From Vibrio sp. SCSIO 43135 (GTDB lineage: Bacteria > Pseudomonadota > Gammaproteobacteria > Enterobacterales > Vibrionaceae): 64,000 nucleotides of DNA. Below the pieces are notes generated by a model. That model did no database searches. It was not told where the DNA came from and saw only the letters and a list, made by a program, of their open reading frames with translations. The stretch is taken from contig NZ_CP071859.1 in the NCBI RefSeq assembly GCF_023716665.1, positions 372,001 through 436,000 of the forward strand, written 5' to 3'. The translations under genes and the position numbers were made by a program. Positions 30,326 to 38,265 of this stretch are shown here, one piece after another; position 1 is the first letter of the stretch; each line of letters begins with the position of its first letter.

Positions 30326-32170
30326 ATGAGTCGCAAAAATAGCTCAAAGCAAGTTCTTCTTGATGAGGATTTTTATGAGACACCAGACGCAATGGTTGAA
30401 CCACTTCACTTGGATAAGTTGAAGCTGAAATGTAACGGCACTACAACTTATTTTATTCAGTTGTTATATAAAGGTGCTCCTAACTATTCTCAGCGAGGCG
30501 AAAAAATTGAGGGTGTAGATTATATACCTGTTGCGGGTAGAGGTGCTTTTGTCCGTGATGTCTATCGTATTCTAAAAACGGATTTCAACCGTTCAAAGCA
30601 AGGTTATTTTTTTGAGCTGAAAAAGTATATTCGCTGGATGGATAGCAATCACCTAGAGCCTATTGATGGAGACTACTTTTCCTCTGACCTATACATAGCT
30701 TTCATGAATTATCAACAAGAAAGATGTAGTCGAGGTGAGCAGAAGTTAGCCACGTGGAATAGCTCTAAAGGGATGCTTAGTTTTTTTCTTAGATTTAATA
30801 ACCGTACAGCAGAGGCAAAGCAATTAAAATCAATAAAAGGTGTTAAAAAACAATGCACTTCACATGAAGGTATAGATGTTGATGGGGAGTTTAAGCCTCT
30901 TGTTCGGCGGTTTATTGCGGCATTTGCTAAATTTAGAGATCATTTTTTAGAAGGTACTAAGCTCGACATTCATCCACTTTGGAGTGAAGAACTTTTTAAT
31001 CAACAGGCTGTGATAAATGAGTGGAGTCCCCGGGAAAAAGCAGCCTATAAACATAGTTTTAAATCAGCTATTAGAAGCGAGAATTCAGTGCGCAACCATT
31101 TTTCCCGATTGGCCGCGATGCTCGCATTTTGCTTCACAGGGCAAAACACAACGCCCCTTTTAAATCTTCGTTTTAGTGACATTCGGTTTACGACCATATC
31201 GAATGGCAAAGTCTACTTTGATATGACTAAGGCGCGTGCAAATTATTTGAACTTTGATACTTCGCTTGGTTTCCATAAAAAGACCCAAGAGTTTTTCCAT
31301 CAATGGCTAGAAATCTCGATGGAATTTCAAAAAGATTCTGGAACTGAATGGTTGTTTCCTTATTTTAAGGAATCAGGTGACATTCAAGGGTGGGTTGAAG
31401 CAGGTCAGGGCTCCCCTCAAAAGCACATCAATATTCACACAAAGAAATTGGGGCTTGTACACGTAACACCTTCAAAACTTCGCCAAACAAAGATTGATAC
31501 ACTAATGAAAGTTACGCAAGACATCTGGGTAGTGTCGATGTCAGCGAATAACTCAATTGAAGTCATTGGACTTAATTATTCTGATGGCAACAAAAGCGAT
31601 CATAGAACTAGCTTGGCGGCAAATGGTGAGGCGCTGTACGACTTTTCGAAAAATGGTACCGATCCTCATGAGGCTGCTAATAAATCGAAGTTTAATCATG
31701 CAAATGTACTGAGCAACTACGACTACAAAAGGTTGCGTAAGGAAGAAACAGCGAACGACACTCAAACCCCGCTTGGTGTTCGCTGCAAGGATTCCTCGCA
31801 AGGCCTTGCCACAAGGATTAAGAAAAACCTTGAAAACATGGGCGTCAAACAGCCAAAAAAGGAGCAACGCTGCACCGATTTCCTAGGATGCTTTGAATGT
31901 CCTTATCATCGATTAGTATCTGAGGTAGAGGATATTTGGTTAATGCTCTCTTTTAACGATACGCTAGAGGAAATGAAGGATTATCCCGCGATTAACAGCT
32001 TGCCAACGGATAAGTTTTATAAGCTATGTAACACCATAGAATCGATTTTAAAGGATTTTAAAGAGGTTGCGCCTGATAGTTACACCCAAGCGCTAGAAAT
32101 GCACAGTGAAGCCCCTCACCCACTTTATAGCGATGGGTATAGCCTAATGGACTTACTGGAGACGTTTTAA
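30326..32170 (+). CDS. Tyrosine-recombinase-like protein 2, catalytically degenerate
   Basis: A 614-residue protein with the same general plan as its neighbours but with catalytic positions lost. The first Arg box reads 'FTGQNTTPLLNLRF' (Gln273 instead of Arg). The H-x-x-R box reads 'PSKLRQTKID' (Ser383, with Arg386 kept). The G-H box reads 'SANNSIEVIGLNYS' (no His, Tyr kept). Near the C-terminus a Cys/His cluster 'CTDFLGCFECPYH' could bind zinc. It is probably an architectural subunit of a heteromeric synaptic complex rather than a catalyst. Good RBS (AAAGGA) before ATG 30326. Alternative: a recombinase of very divergent active site. Confidence 0.78.
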   Translation: MSRKNSSKQVLLDEDFYETPDAMVEPLHLDKLKLKCNGTTTYFIQLLYKGAPNYSQRGEKIEGVDYIPVAGRGAFVRDVYRILKTDFNRSKQGYFFELKKYIRWMDSNHLEPIDGDYFSSDLYIAFMNYQQERCSRGEQKLATWNSSKGMLSFFLRFNNRTAEAKQLKSIKGVKKQCTSHEGIDVDGEFKPLVRRFIAAFAKFRDHFLEGTKLDIHPLWSEELFNQQAVINEWSPREKAAYKHSFKSAIRSENSVRNHFSRLAAMLAFCFTGQNTTPLLNLRFSDIRFTTISNGKVYFDMTKARANYLNFDTSLGFHKKTQEFFHQWLEISMEFQKDSGTEWLFPYFKESGDIQGWVEAGQGSPQKHINIHTKKLGLVHVTPSKLRQTKIDTLMKVTQDIWVVSMSANNSIEVIGLNYSDGNKSDHRTSLAANGEALYDFSKNGTDPHEAANKSKFNHANVLSNYDYKRLRKEETANDTQTPLGVRCKDSSQGLATRIKKNLENMGVKQPKKEQRCTDFLGCFECPYHRLVSEVEDIWLMLSFNDTLEEMKDYPAINSLPTDKFYKLCNTIESILKDFKEVAPDSYTQALEMHSEAPHPLYSDGYSLMDLLETF

Positions 32171-32172
32171 CA

Positions 32173-34185
32173 GTGAATGACAAACTCAATAAGCAAGATA
32201 ACGCTGTTCCGTCCGTTCCCGTTCAGAAGTCCGAAACGGCATTCTTAATCGAGGGGCTAGGCAGGCTCGACGTAAAAGATAAGCCATACCATGTTAAGAA
32301 ATGGGATTTTTCACCGCGGCATACTGTTGGTGTTCGTTATCCATTAACCGTGAGCTTTGATGCTACCAAGCCTGAATATGTCAATGATATACAAGATGCG
32401 TTATATAAGTTCTATCACCATTCCAAAAGACATGATTCATTACCTCTATCTGTCAATCAAATGAATATAATGAAAACAAGGCTACAGAACATTGCAGATA
32501 GCTTGGAGGGTACAGATTGGAGTCATTTAAATAACGCTAAAAAGTGGAAATCATTTACCCGTAGTCTTAAACGCAGAAAGTTTGGCGATTCAATCATAAA
32601 TCAAATTCTTTCAGCATTAAATAAACTGACTGATGTTGGTTTGCTTAGCTCATATGTTGATGTCCAAGCATTAAAAAAATGTTCAATGGGGAAAGGTTTT
32701 AAACAGCACGTCGCTATTCCGCATAAGTTGTATCAACGCATCATGAACCATGCTTTAGAAACGATTGAAAAATATCACCCGTATCGTCATGATATTTCAT
32801 TGGCGATGGGGGAAGCCTATGACATTCAGAGGCGAATTAAGGATGGTGAAAAATTCTCTAAAGATGGTCGTGGATCTGGCCGAGATTTATTAATGACCGA
32901 GCGATCCAAACGAGGCCGAACGACAAGGGCTTTAAAGAAGATCGACCACAGTATTCCTGATTTTAAGGTGGACCTTCACGCTACTGACTTGGCTGACATT
33001 CTGACTAGCTGTTTAGTAGTGATCCAAGGCTTCTCCGGTGTCAGAATTGGAGAGGCCGTATCCTTTAGCAAAGACAGCGTAGATACAATAATGGTTAACG
33101 GTAAGCCAGTGACCATACTTACAGGCGAAACAAGTAAGGGGCATAATGGAATACCTACGGTCACCACTTGGCAATCACACTATGTTGCAAGTATAGCGCT
33201 AGAGTTGGCTTATGACATGATGGAGTCAACTCGCGAGCTTTTTCACCATTGTGTTGATAAAAAAGAAGCCGAAGGTGAGTCTGCAAAAAGAGTTGAGCAC
33301 ATGAGAAAGCAATTGTGTTCAGCATTTTTGATACCTAGAGCTACACGACAATATGGTGATAATTACATATTTAACCCTTCCAAGTCATTGAAAAGATTGG
33401 TAAAAAACTTGTCCTACAAGGCGACGTTAGGGGATGTTGAAGAGTTTAATACGCTAAACCCTTCAATAGAAGGACAATTCAGAGTTGGCGGTACATACGA
33501 TGGTTTGAGCTCTCATGACTTTAGAAGGACATTCGCCGTCTTTTTTGTGCGCTACGGGTTTGGTACCGCTTCGGGGATAAAATTTCAATTCAAACACCAA
33601 AACATCAATATGTCTGGTTACTACGCTAATAATGCGATACTTGCACAGTTCAATGACCTCCTAATGGATGATGAGACACTCAATGACTTGAAAGAGGCGG
33701 GTATTGATTTGGGAGTGGATATCTTCGATGAGATTTACAATGAAAGTGAGCATTTGAGCGGAGTCAAAGGTGAGGCAATTCTGCAAGAGCGATTAGAGAA
33801 ATTGGAAACAGGTGAAAGTACCATCATGACTCGCACAGAAATTGAAGATAACATTCGTCGTGGTAACTTTCATATCATGCAACTGCCGAGCGGTGCCTAT
33901 TGTACCAATGAATCGTGTGATCGTGTGTGTGGTTCACAGCTATTTCGAGCGGAAATCAAAGAGTGTGATCATAAAGTTGTGACCGATAAGGGAGCGAAAA
34001 AAATAGCTAGGCAAAGAGAGCGTTTGATTGCCAAATTTACGAACCTTAACAATGGTGACCCACTGAAAAGTTCAATCCTGATCGGCTTAAAGCAGAAGAT
34101 TCAAGTGGAAGAGATGACGCTTGAAGCCCATGAAATACCTTACACGCCATTTACTGATGACATTCTTAGTCTTCCAAAGGAGTAA
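32173..34185 (+). CDS. Tyrosine recombinase 3 of the island module
   Basis: A 670-residue recombinase. Active-site residues are visible: Arg291 in 'GFSGVRIGEA', His448 and Arg451 in 'SSHDFRRTFA', His475 in 'QFKHQNINMSG', and Tyr483 or Tyr484 in 'GYYANN'. The C-terminal part has a Cys cluster, 'YCTNESCDRVCGS', and a basic helix. GTG start 2 bp after the previous stop, so it is tightly coupled. With recombinase 1 it would give two active enzymes, as in Tn554 (TnpA/TnpB). Confidence 0.88.
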   Translation: MNDKLNKQDNAVPSVPVQKSETAFLIEGLGRLDVKDKPYHVKKWDFSPRHTVGVRYPLTVSFDATKPEYVNDIQDALYKFYHHSKRHDSLPLSVNQMNIMKTRLQNIADSLEGTDWSHLNNAKKWKSFTRSLKRRKFGDSIINQILSALNKLTDVGLLSSYVDVQALKKCSMGKGFKQHVAIPHKLYQRIMNHALETIEKYHPYRHDISLAMGEAYDIQRRIKDGEKFSKDGRGSGRDLLMTERSKRGRTTRALKKIDHSIPDFKVDLHATDLADILTSCLVVIQGFSGVRIGEAVSFSKDSVDTIMVNGKPVTILTGETSKGHNGIPTVTTWQSHYVASIALELAYDMMESTRELFHHCVDKKEAEGESAKRVEHMRKQLCSAFLIPRATRQYGDNYIFNPSKSLKRLVKNLSYKATLGDVEEFNTLNPSIEGQFRVGGTYDGLSSHDFRRTFAVFFVRYGFGTASGIKFQFKHQNINMSGYYANNAILAQFNDLLMDDETLNDLKEAGIDLGVDIFDEIYNESEHLSGVKGEAILQERLEKLETGESTIMTRTEIEDNIRRGNFHIMQLPSGAYCTNESCDRVCGSQLFRAEIKECDHKVVTDKGAKKIARQRERLIAKFTNLNNGDPLKSSILIGLKQKIQVEEMTLEAHEIPYTPFTDDILSLPKE

Positions 34186-34190
34186 CCTAA

Positions 34191-34694
34191 ATGAATACAA
34201 AAGCTCTAAGGGAATTGGTGCAAGAAGAGAAAGCATGGTCGGCTGAAGAAAAGCTTCATAGGGCTCTCGCTCGACTCCAAAATGGTAAACCTCTGCGAAC
34301 TAAGGCCACAGGACGCATGACTCTCAATAAAATCAACAATGAAGCGGGATTAGGGCGTAGCTACATTCATAAGTTCAAAGAGTTCGTTGGTAAGGTTGCT
34401 AATCCTGCGATTGAGACATACAACGCAATGCTAGATAACCCTGATTTGTCTGCATCAGCTTCGCTTCTCGAAGATGATTTGGACCAAATTGATAGACTCA
34501 AAAATGAGTTAAGCAAGCAAATCGAGCTTAAAGAAGGTTATAGGATTGAGAGAGATGAGGCGATAGCAATTAATAATAAACTTGAGACATTGAACAAATC
34601 GTTAATGTTCCGAGTGTATGAACTTCAGCAGGAGCTTACTGATAGTATTGCTGAGTATGAAGGTTATAAATGCGGTTTGGGTAAGAAGTGGTAA
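34191..34694 (+). CDS. Small coiled-coil DNA-binding-like protein of the recombinase module
   Basis: A 167-residue protein. A helix-turn-helix-like segment, 'MTLNKINNEAGLGRSYIHKF', lies at about residues 43-62 and a long coiled coil at about 92-160 ('DDLDQIDRLKNELSKQIELK' onward). It follows recombinase 3 by 5 bp with a strong RBS (AAAGGAG). Small fourth proteins of this style accompany Tn554-like elements (TnpC) and other recombinase trios, where they influence orientation or efficiency; the role here is inferred. Its last codons and stop lie inside a 43-bp perfect palindrome. Confidence 0.8.
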   Translation: MNTKALRELVQEEKAWSAEEKLHRALARLQNGKPLRTKATGRMTLNKINNEAGLGRSYIHKFKEFVGKVANPAIETYNAMLDNPDLSASASLLEDDLDQIDRLKNELSKQIELKEGYRIERDEAIAINNKLETLNKSLMFRVYELQQELTDSIAEYEGYKCGLGKKW

Positions 34695-34718
34695 ATCATT
34701 TACCACTTCTTACCCAAA
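34676..34718. repeat. 43-bp perfect palindrome, copy 1
   Basis: Two 21-nt arms (left arm TTTGGGTAAGAAGTGGTAAA plus T) around a single C at 34697. The left arm encodes the end of the coiled-coil protein. No T-run follows on either strand, so a simple intrinsic terminator is unlikely. A second copy lies at 42195-42241. Confidence 0.9.
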
Positions 34719-34775
34719 ATAGTAACCTAATGATTCAGTTGCTATTTTTGGTCTCTGTTATCGTGTGGTTAAGCA

Positions 34776-35093
34776 CTACACCCCAAGTTGTTTAAGCGTG
34801 ACTACTTCCACGCAGTAATGTGGAGGGGCAGAAGTGATGATCTTATCTAGGAGCACCTTATCACTAACCGGAATAATCCCTTCTAGGTTTAAATCTAGTT
34901 CATAGATTGAAGAGCTTTGTGGCCAAGAGATCGACCTTTCAGTTATGTGCTCAATGGTTTCAACGCTGTCAGCGCCACTACTCAACCGCCATTCCCCATT
35001 GCCCCACAACCCGAATATTCTATAGTGTGTGCCATGTTCATCCGAACTGACACGCAATGTAATCCAACCGACATTGGGCTTATGATGTCTCAT
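34776..35093 (-). CDS. Hypothetical 105-residue protein, second gene of a minus-strand pair
   Basis: I do not recognise this protein. It starts 'MRHHKPNVGWITLRVSSDEH' and is beta-rich with a Trp-rich middle ('FGLWGNGEWRLSSGADS'). The start overlaps the stop of the 390-residue gene by 4 bp (ATGA), so the two form an operon. The last ~20 codons have a decayed copy at 42.3 kb with stop codons, so this gene family was once present twice in the island. It faces the recombinase module tail to tail. Confidence 0.7.
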   Translation of the reverse strand: MRHHKPNVGWITLRVSSDEHGTHYRIFGLWGNGEWRLSSGADSVETIEHITERSISWPQSSSIYELDLNLEGIIPVSDKVLLDKIITSAPPHYCVEVVTLKQLGV

Positions 35094-36262
35094 GACAAGC
35101 CCTCCGTTTTTTTGAAATTGGGCCCTAATCCTTTGCTTAATTGTTCATCAACTTTCAAGATGGCGAGATCGAAAGAAGCTTCAAAGTAGCTCATTATTGA
35201 ATCTAGAGTGCATCGAGCATCGATGTCATAGCCATCATCTAAAAATTGTTTCAAGTTAGCGCAAAATTCTTGCCCAAAGGTGCTGCAAGATGGAAAGGTA
35301 TAATCTGTCATGCGTTCTTGTGACAATGTGCTTAGAACCCACTCTACTGATGAGTCAAGCATACACTCGTCGAGTAGAGTTATTCCCATAGGGGTACTGA
35401 TACTCTCCAAAGTACTAAGGGCTTCAGCTTCTACTGAGGAATAAGGGGGCTCTATACTCTCTGAAAATTTCACTTTGAGCTGCTCAATAAACTCGTCTTT
35501 TAGAAAGCCTAGCTTGGACACAACAAATCTACACGACATATCAGCTAGCTCAAGTTGACTAAGTTTACGCTCTAGTGGAAAGGGAGTGGAGTGTGCATCT
35601 GATATGAGCGTCTGACAAACCTTGTAAAGCAGCTTATGTGTTTCTGACGTGAAGAATGAGTACTGGTACAAGTGATGATGTAGTGAAACCGGAGTGTAGT
35701 GACCTGTACTCGTTGAATTTTTGCTTCCAACTCTAAGCCCGGAAGAAAGTACATCTTTGTTTCTTATTCTTTCTTCATCGGCATACCACTCGCCGAAATC
35801 ATACACTTTGAGGTCGCAACTTAACCTTGCTTGGAACTCAACCATAGCAAAAAAAGGATCTAGTTCAGTAATTATCGGACATAGTGTTTTGAAAATTACG
35901 TTACGAATCTGGCAAGGTGTTAAATCAACTTTTAGTTTCTTTCCAAGGTATAAGTGACTATCTAGATGTATTTCACGGAGCTGTTGTATAGCTTTGCTAA
36001 AGATACATAGGCCGCCATCTTCAAACACATAAAATTTCACACCAATGAAACCATTGGGTGTCTTATGAAAGAATTGCTCTATTTCGGCTCTTGTTTGACC
36101 GAAAAAAATATAGCAAGCCAAGTTTTTTCGACTGTCAAATCGGAGCTTTTGAGGGCCTTTTTTGTCTTCAGCTAGTTTAAGATAAGAAATCGTTACTTCG
36201 TAATCTAATGCTTGAGAGAAAGCATCGAGGAGACTTTTGAAAGATGTTTTATTTGCAAACAT
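35090..36262 (-). CDS. Hypothetical 390-residue protein, first gene of a minus-strand pair
   Basis: Unrecognised soluble protein with no signal peptide, no clear transmembrane helix and no Walker or nuclease motif that I can see. It starts 'MFANKTSFKSLLDAFSQALD'. Notable features are several cysteines, a 'FGQTRAEIEQFFHKTPNG' segment and a helical C-terminal half. It is translationally coupled to the 105-residue gene. The position next to the recombinases suggests either an accessory of the mobile element or the first cargo unit; I cannot tell which. Confidence 0.7.
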   Translation of the reverse strand: MFANKTSFKSLLDAFSQALDYEVTISYLKLAEDKKGPQKLRFDSRKNLACYIFFGQTRAEIEQFFHKTPNGFIGVKFYVFEDGGLCIFSKAIQQLREIHLDSHLYLGKKLKVDLTPCQIRNVIFKTLCPIITELDPFFAMVEFQARLSCDLKVYDFGEWYADEERIRNKDVLSSGLRVGSKNSTSTGHYTPVSLHHHLYQYSFFTSETHKLLYKVCQTLISDAHSTPFPLERKLSQLELADMSCRFVVSKLGFLKDEFIEQLKVKFSESIEPPYSSVEAEALSTLESISTPMGITLLDECMLDSSVEWVLSTLSQERMTDYTFPSCSTFGQEFCANLKQFLDDGYDIDARCTLDSIMSYFEASFDLAILKVDEQLSKGLGPNFKKTEGLS

Positions 36263-36621
36263 AACTCATTTCCTGAAGACCTTACGCTTTCTGCTGGCGA
36301 ACGAGAGCGCATAGTCATTTCAAATAATGAATTATCTAGGATTAAATTGTAAATTTTACGACCTAGGTGGAACCGCCAGCAATCCCGTGTATGTCATCCA
36401 AAAATTATGCTAGATACAAAACGGATAAAAGCAAAATTTTATGGTCGAAAAAGCACGAATTGCTTCCAAGAATATAAAAAAGAGAGCATAGAACATGACA
36501 GAACTAGATGGGCAACCAAGCATCCGTTCACTTGAGGTGCATCTCGAAATCAATAGTGCTTTTGCAAATGAGTAGTCCTGTATATAAACTGTTTTTCTAA
36601 GCGCCAAGGGAGGTTCTCAAT
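36263..36621. other. Intergenic region upstream of the 390-residue gene
   Basis: About 360 bp between divergent genes. It should hold both promoters. A 26-codon reading frame at 36495-36575 ('MTELDGQPSIRSLEVHLEIN' then SAFANE) with an AGAG upstream is possible but unproven. A CTGTATATAAACTGTT sequence near 36577 is only half a LexA box. Confidence 0.35.
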
Positions 36622-36813
36622 ATGGCTCATAAAGCGAACTATGATGAAATGAGAAGAATGAAGCGTGAATCTCAAGAGCGCTTTTACGTGAGACTTTTTG
36701 CTTCACGTGATGACGGCAGCTATTCCATCGACAAAAGGTCTTTGCGCTCTGATCTAATTGACAAATCTAGGCTTCCTAAACTGTCCCTCAAGAATGCTCC
36801 ATCCTTTGATTAA
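36622..36813 (+). CDS. Small basic hypothetical protein (63 residues)
   Basis: A 63-residue, charged protein starting 'MAHKANYDEMRRMKRESQER', rich in Arg and Lys. A strong ribosome-binding site (GGGAGG, 8 nt before ATG) supports translation. No family was recognised. It stands alone between the minus-strand pair and the AbiEi-like gene. Confidence 0.55.
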   Translation: MAHKANYDEMRRMKRESQERFYVRLFASRDDGSYSIDKRSLRSDLIDKSRLPKLSLKNAPSFD

Positions 36814-36912
36814 TTTTTGAATGGATATTAGTTGGATTAGGCTGATTACAATCTGTCTATTTCGTAACCTTATCTGACCGGTTGACCTCAGTTGTTCCTA
36901 CCCTACTTCTTG

Positions 36913-36950
36913 TTGAGAATGATTCAACATACTTCTATTGAATCGTTCAA
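36913..36950. promoter_or_regulatory. Paired palindromes upstream of the AbiEi-like gene
   Basis: GAATGATTCAA (36917-36927) and TTGAATCGTTC (36938-36948) are inverted repeats with one mismatch and a 10-bp spacer. Each also contains its own TTGA/TCAA dyad. This is a likely operator; AbiEi-type antitoxins commonly repress their own promoter. Confidence 0.45.
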
Positions 36951-36990
36951 AACTACTGATTAAGGTGTTCTTTGTTACCTAAATTCACAT

Positions 36991-37536
36991 ATGAAATATG
37001 AGAGTTCATTAACGATACGGGTGCTTTGCATGAGAATGTTCCTTGAAATGCGTTACCGCCGCACAGGGCAATTTATTTACACAAATAATGAGATCTGCTC
37101 GATTTTCCAAACTGACAATATTGAACAGATTTTGGCTAGAAGTCCTTATCTCGTGAATATTCAGTTTGAGTTGATTGTGTTTTTAGGCTCCCAAAGACCC
37201 TCAGGTGCCCTTGAGCAGATCGCGTTATCACTCCGTAAAGGCCAACAGTGCTATATATCATTTGAAGATGCTCTATCACGTTGGCATATAATCTCTCAGG
37301 TACCCATGATGTTAATTCTGGCAACAACAGGAGAATCAGGCCTGTACTCAACACCATTTGGTCGTATTGAGTTTGTACATGTTGAGCATACCAATAAAGA
37401 AATTTTAGAAAACACTGTCGAGTTTAAATATTCGCTCAGGCTCGCTAAAAAATGGAGGGCTTTTGAAGACTTAAAGTATATCGATCGTTGTATGGATTTA
37501 ATCGACTATGCCGAGCTTTACACTGAAGATGAGTGA
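36991..37536 (+). CDS. AbiEi-like antitoxin / transcriptional regulator homologue
   Basis: A 181-residue protein. The stretch 'CYISFEDALSRWHIISQVPM' followed by 'LILATTGESGLYSTPFGRIE' (about residues 90-128) matches the pattern of AbiEi-family type IV antitoxins (Y[IV]S.E.AL...G.ISQ.P, then TTG..G...TPFG.IEF.H). The N-terminal part lacks a clear winged helix, and no AbiEii nucleotidyltransferase gene lies next to it. It may be an orphan antitoxin, an anti-defence partner, or a regulator. ATG 36991 has no good RBS; an internal ATG at 37030 is an alternative. The family call comes from motif pattern only. Confidence 0.55.
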   Translation: MKYESSLTIRVLCMRMFLEMRYRRTGQFIYTNNEICSIFQTDNIEQILARSPYLVNIQFELIVFLGSQRPSGALEQIALSLRKGQQCYISFEDALSRWHIISQVPMMLILATTGESGLYSTPFGRIEFVHVEHTNKEILENTVEFKYSLRLAKKWRAFEDLKYIDRCMDLIDYAELYTEDE

Positions 37537-37537
37537 C

Positions 37538-37561
37538 ACACTTCTGCCCCGAAGTGTTTTA
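37538..37561 (+). terminator. Terminator after the AbiEi-like gene
   Basis: 7-bp stem ACACTTC / GAAGTGT around the loop TGCCCC, followed by four T. It begins two bases after the stop codon. Confidence 0.75.
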
Positions 37562-37706
37562 AGAAGCATGGTTTGCTTGATAAGCATTGGTAATGATTTT
37601 AGGCCCTAACTAGAATTTGCTAGACTTAGGTAAAGAGCACATCATGGTGGACAAATGAACTACTTTGCAGAGGACCCCTTCTAGGTAATGTAAACCTGGA
37701 GGGTAA

Positions 37707-37994
37707 ATGAAAAAACTTAAGCAACAGTACCGAAGCCATATCAAGGCGCACGGCACTTATCTATGGGATGTGTACCCGAGCGTGCGTAGCGGAACACATA
37801 AGCATTTTTCAACTAAGCAGGAGAAGAGCTACTTTTTCCTACACAAAGTTGAGTGTCGTGGATATCCAATCAAATTGCGAGCAGCTAGAGGGAAAGCACT
37901 AGCTAACCCGTGGGATGATTATCCTGCATACGTATACCACGTTGCGAAGTGCTGGAAGCATAATTCGAGAAGACGCCGCCAGTACTACAAATAA
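37707..37994 (+). CDS. Small very basic hypothetical protein (95 residues)
   Basis: A 95-residue protein with many Lys, Arg, Tyr and Trp residues ('MKKLKQQYRSHIKAHGTYLW', C-terminal 'KCWKHNSRRRRQYYK'), suggestive of nucleic-acid binding. GGAGGG lies 5-6 nt before the ATG. A hairpin terminator follows. I do not know the family. It precedes the SIR2 gene, but the terminator and a 270-bp gap argue against a shared operon. Confidence 0.6.
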   Translation: MKKLKQQYRSHIKAHGTYLWDVYPSVRSGTHKHFSTKQEKSYFFLHKVECRGYPIKLRAARGKALANPWDDYPAYVYHVAKCWKHNSRRRRQYYK

Positions 37995-38002
37995 ACATCA
38001 TT

Positions 38003-38027
38003 AAGCCTCGCTATTGCGGGGCTTCTT
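38003..38027 (+). terminator. Terminator after the 95-residue gene
   Basis: Stem AAGCCTCGC / GCGGGGCTT (one G-T pair) with a short loop, then TCTTTATT. Confidence 0.7.
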
Positions 38028-38265
38028 TATTGTGCGTCAGCTTATTCACGTTGAAGCTATTACAAGATTTTGCCCCAAAACGATTTAAAGCTACTTTCCT
38101 TTACGATAAGCAAATTTTATCTATATCGAGCTTTTTCTCAAATAAACTTAGCTTCCTGATATGACACAATAAGCATCCAGTATGTTATACGTGATATCCT
38201 CGGTTGAGGCTTCTCTGACCTATCGCTCACTTTTGTTCAACAAAGCTAAGTAAAAAGGAATATCG

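Noticed and set aside
36577..36592. CTGTATATAAACTGTT as a LexA (SOS) box
   Set aside because: Only the left half matches; the right half should read ACAG. Too weak to claim SOS control of the island.
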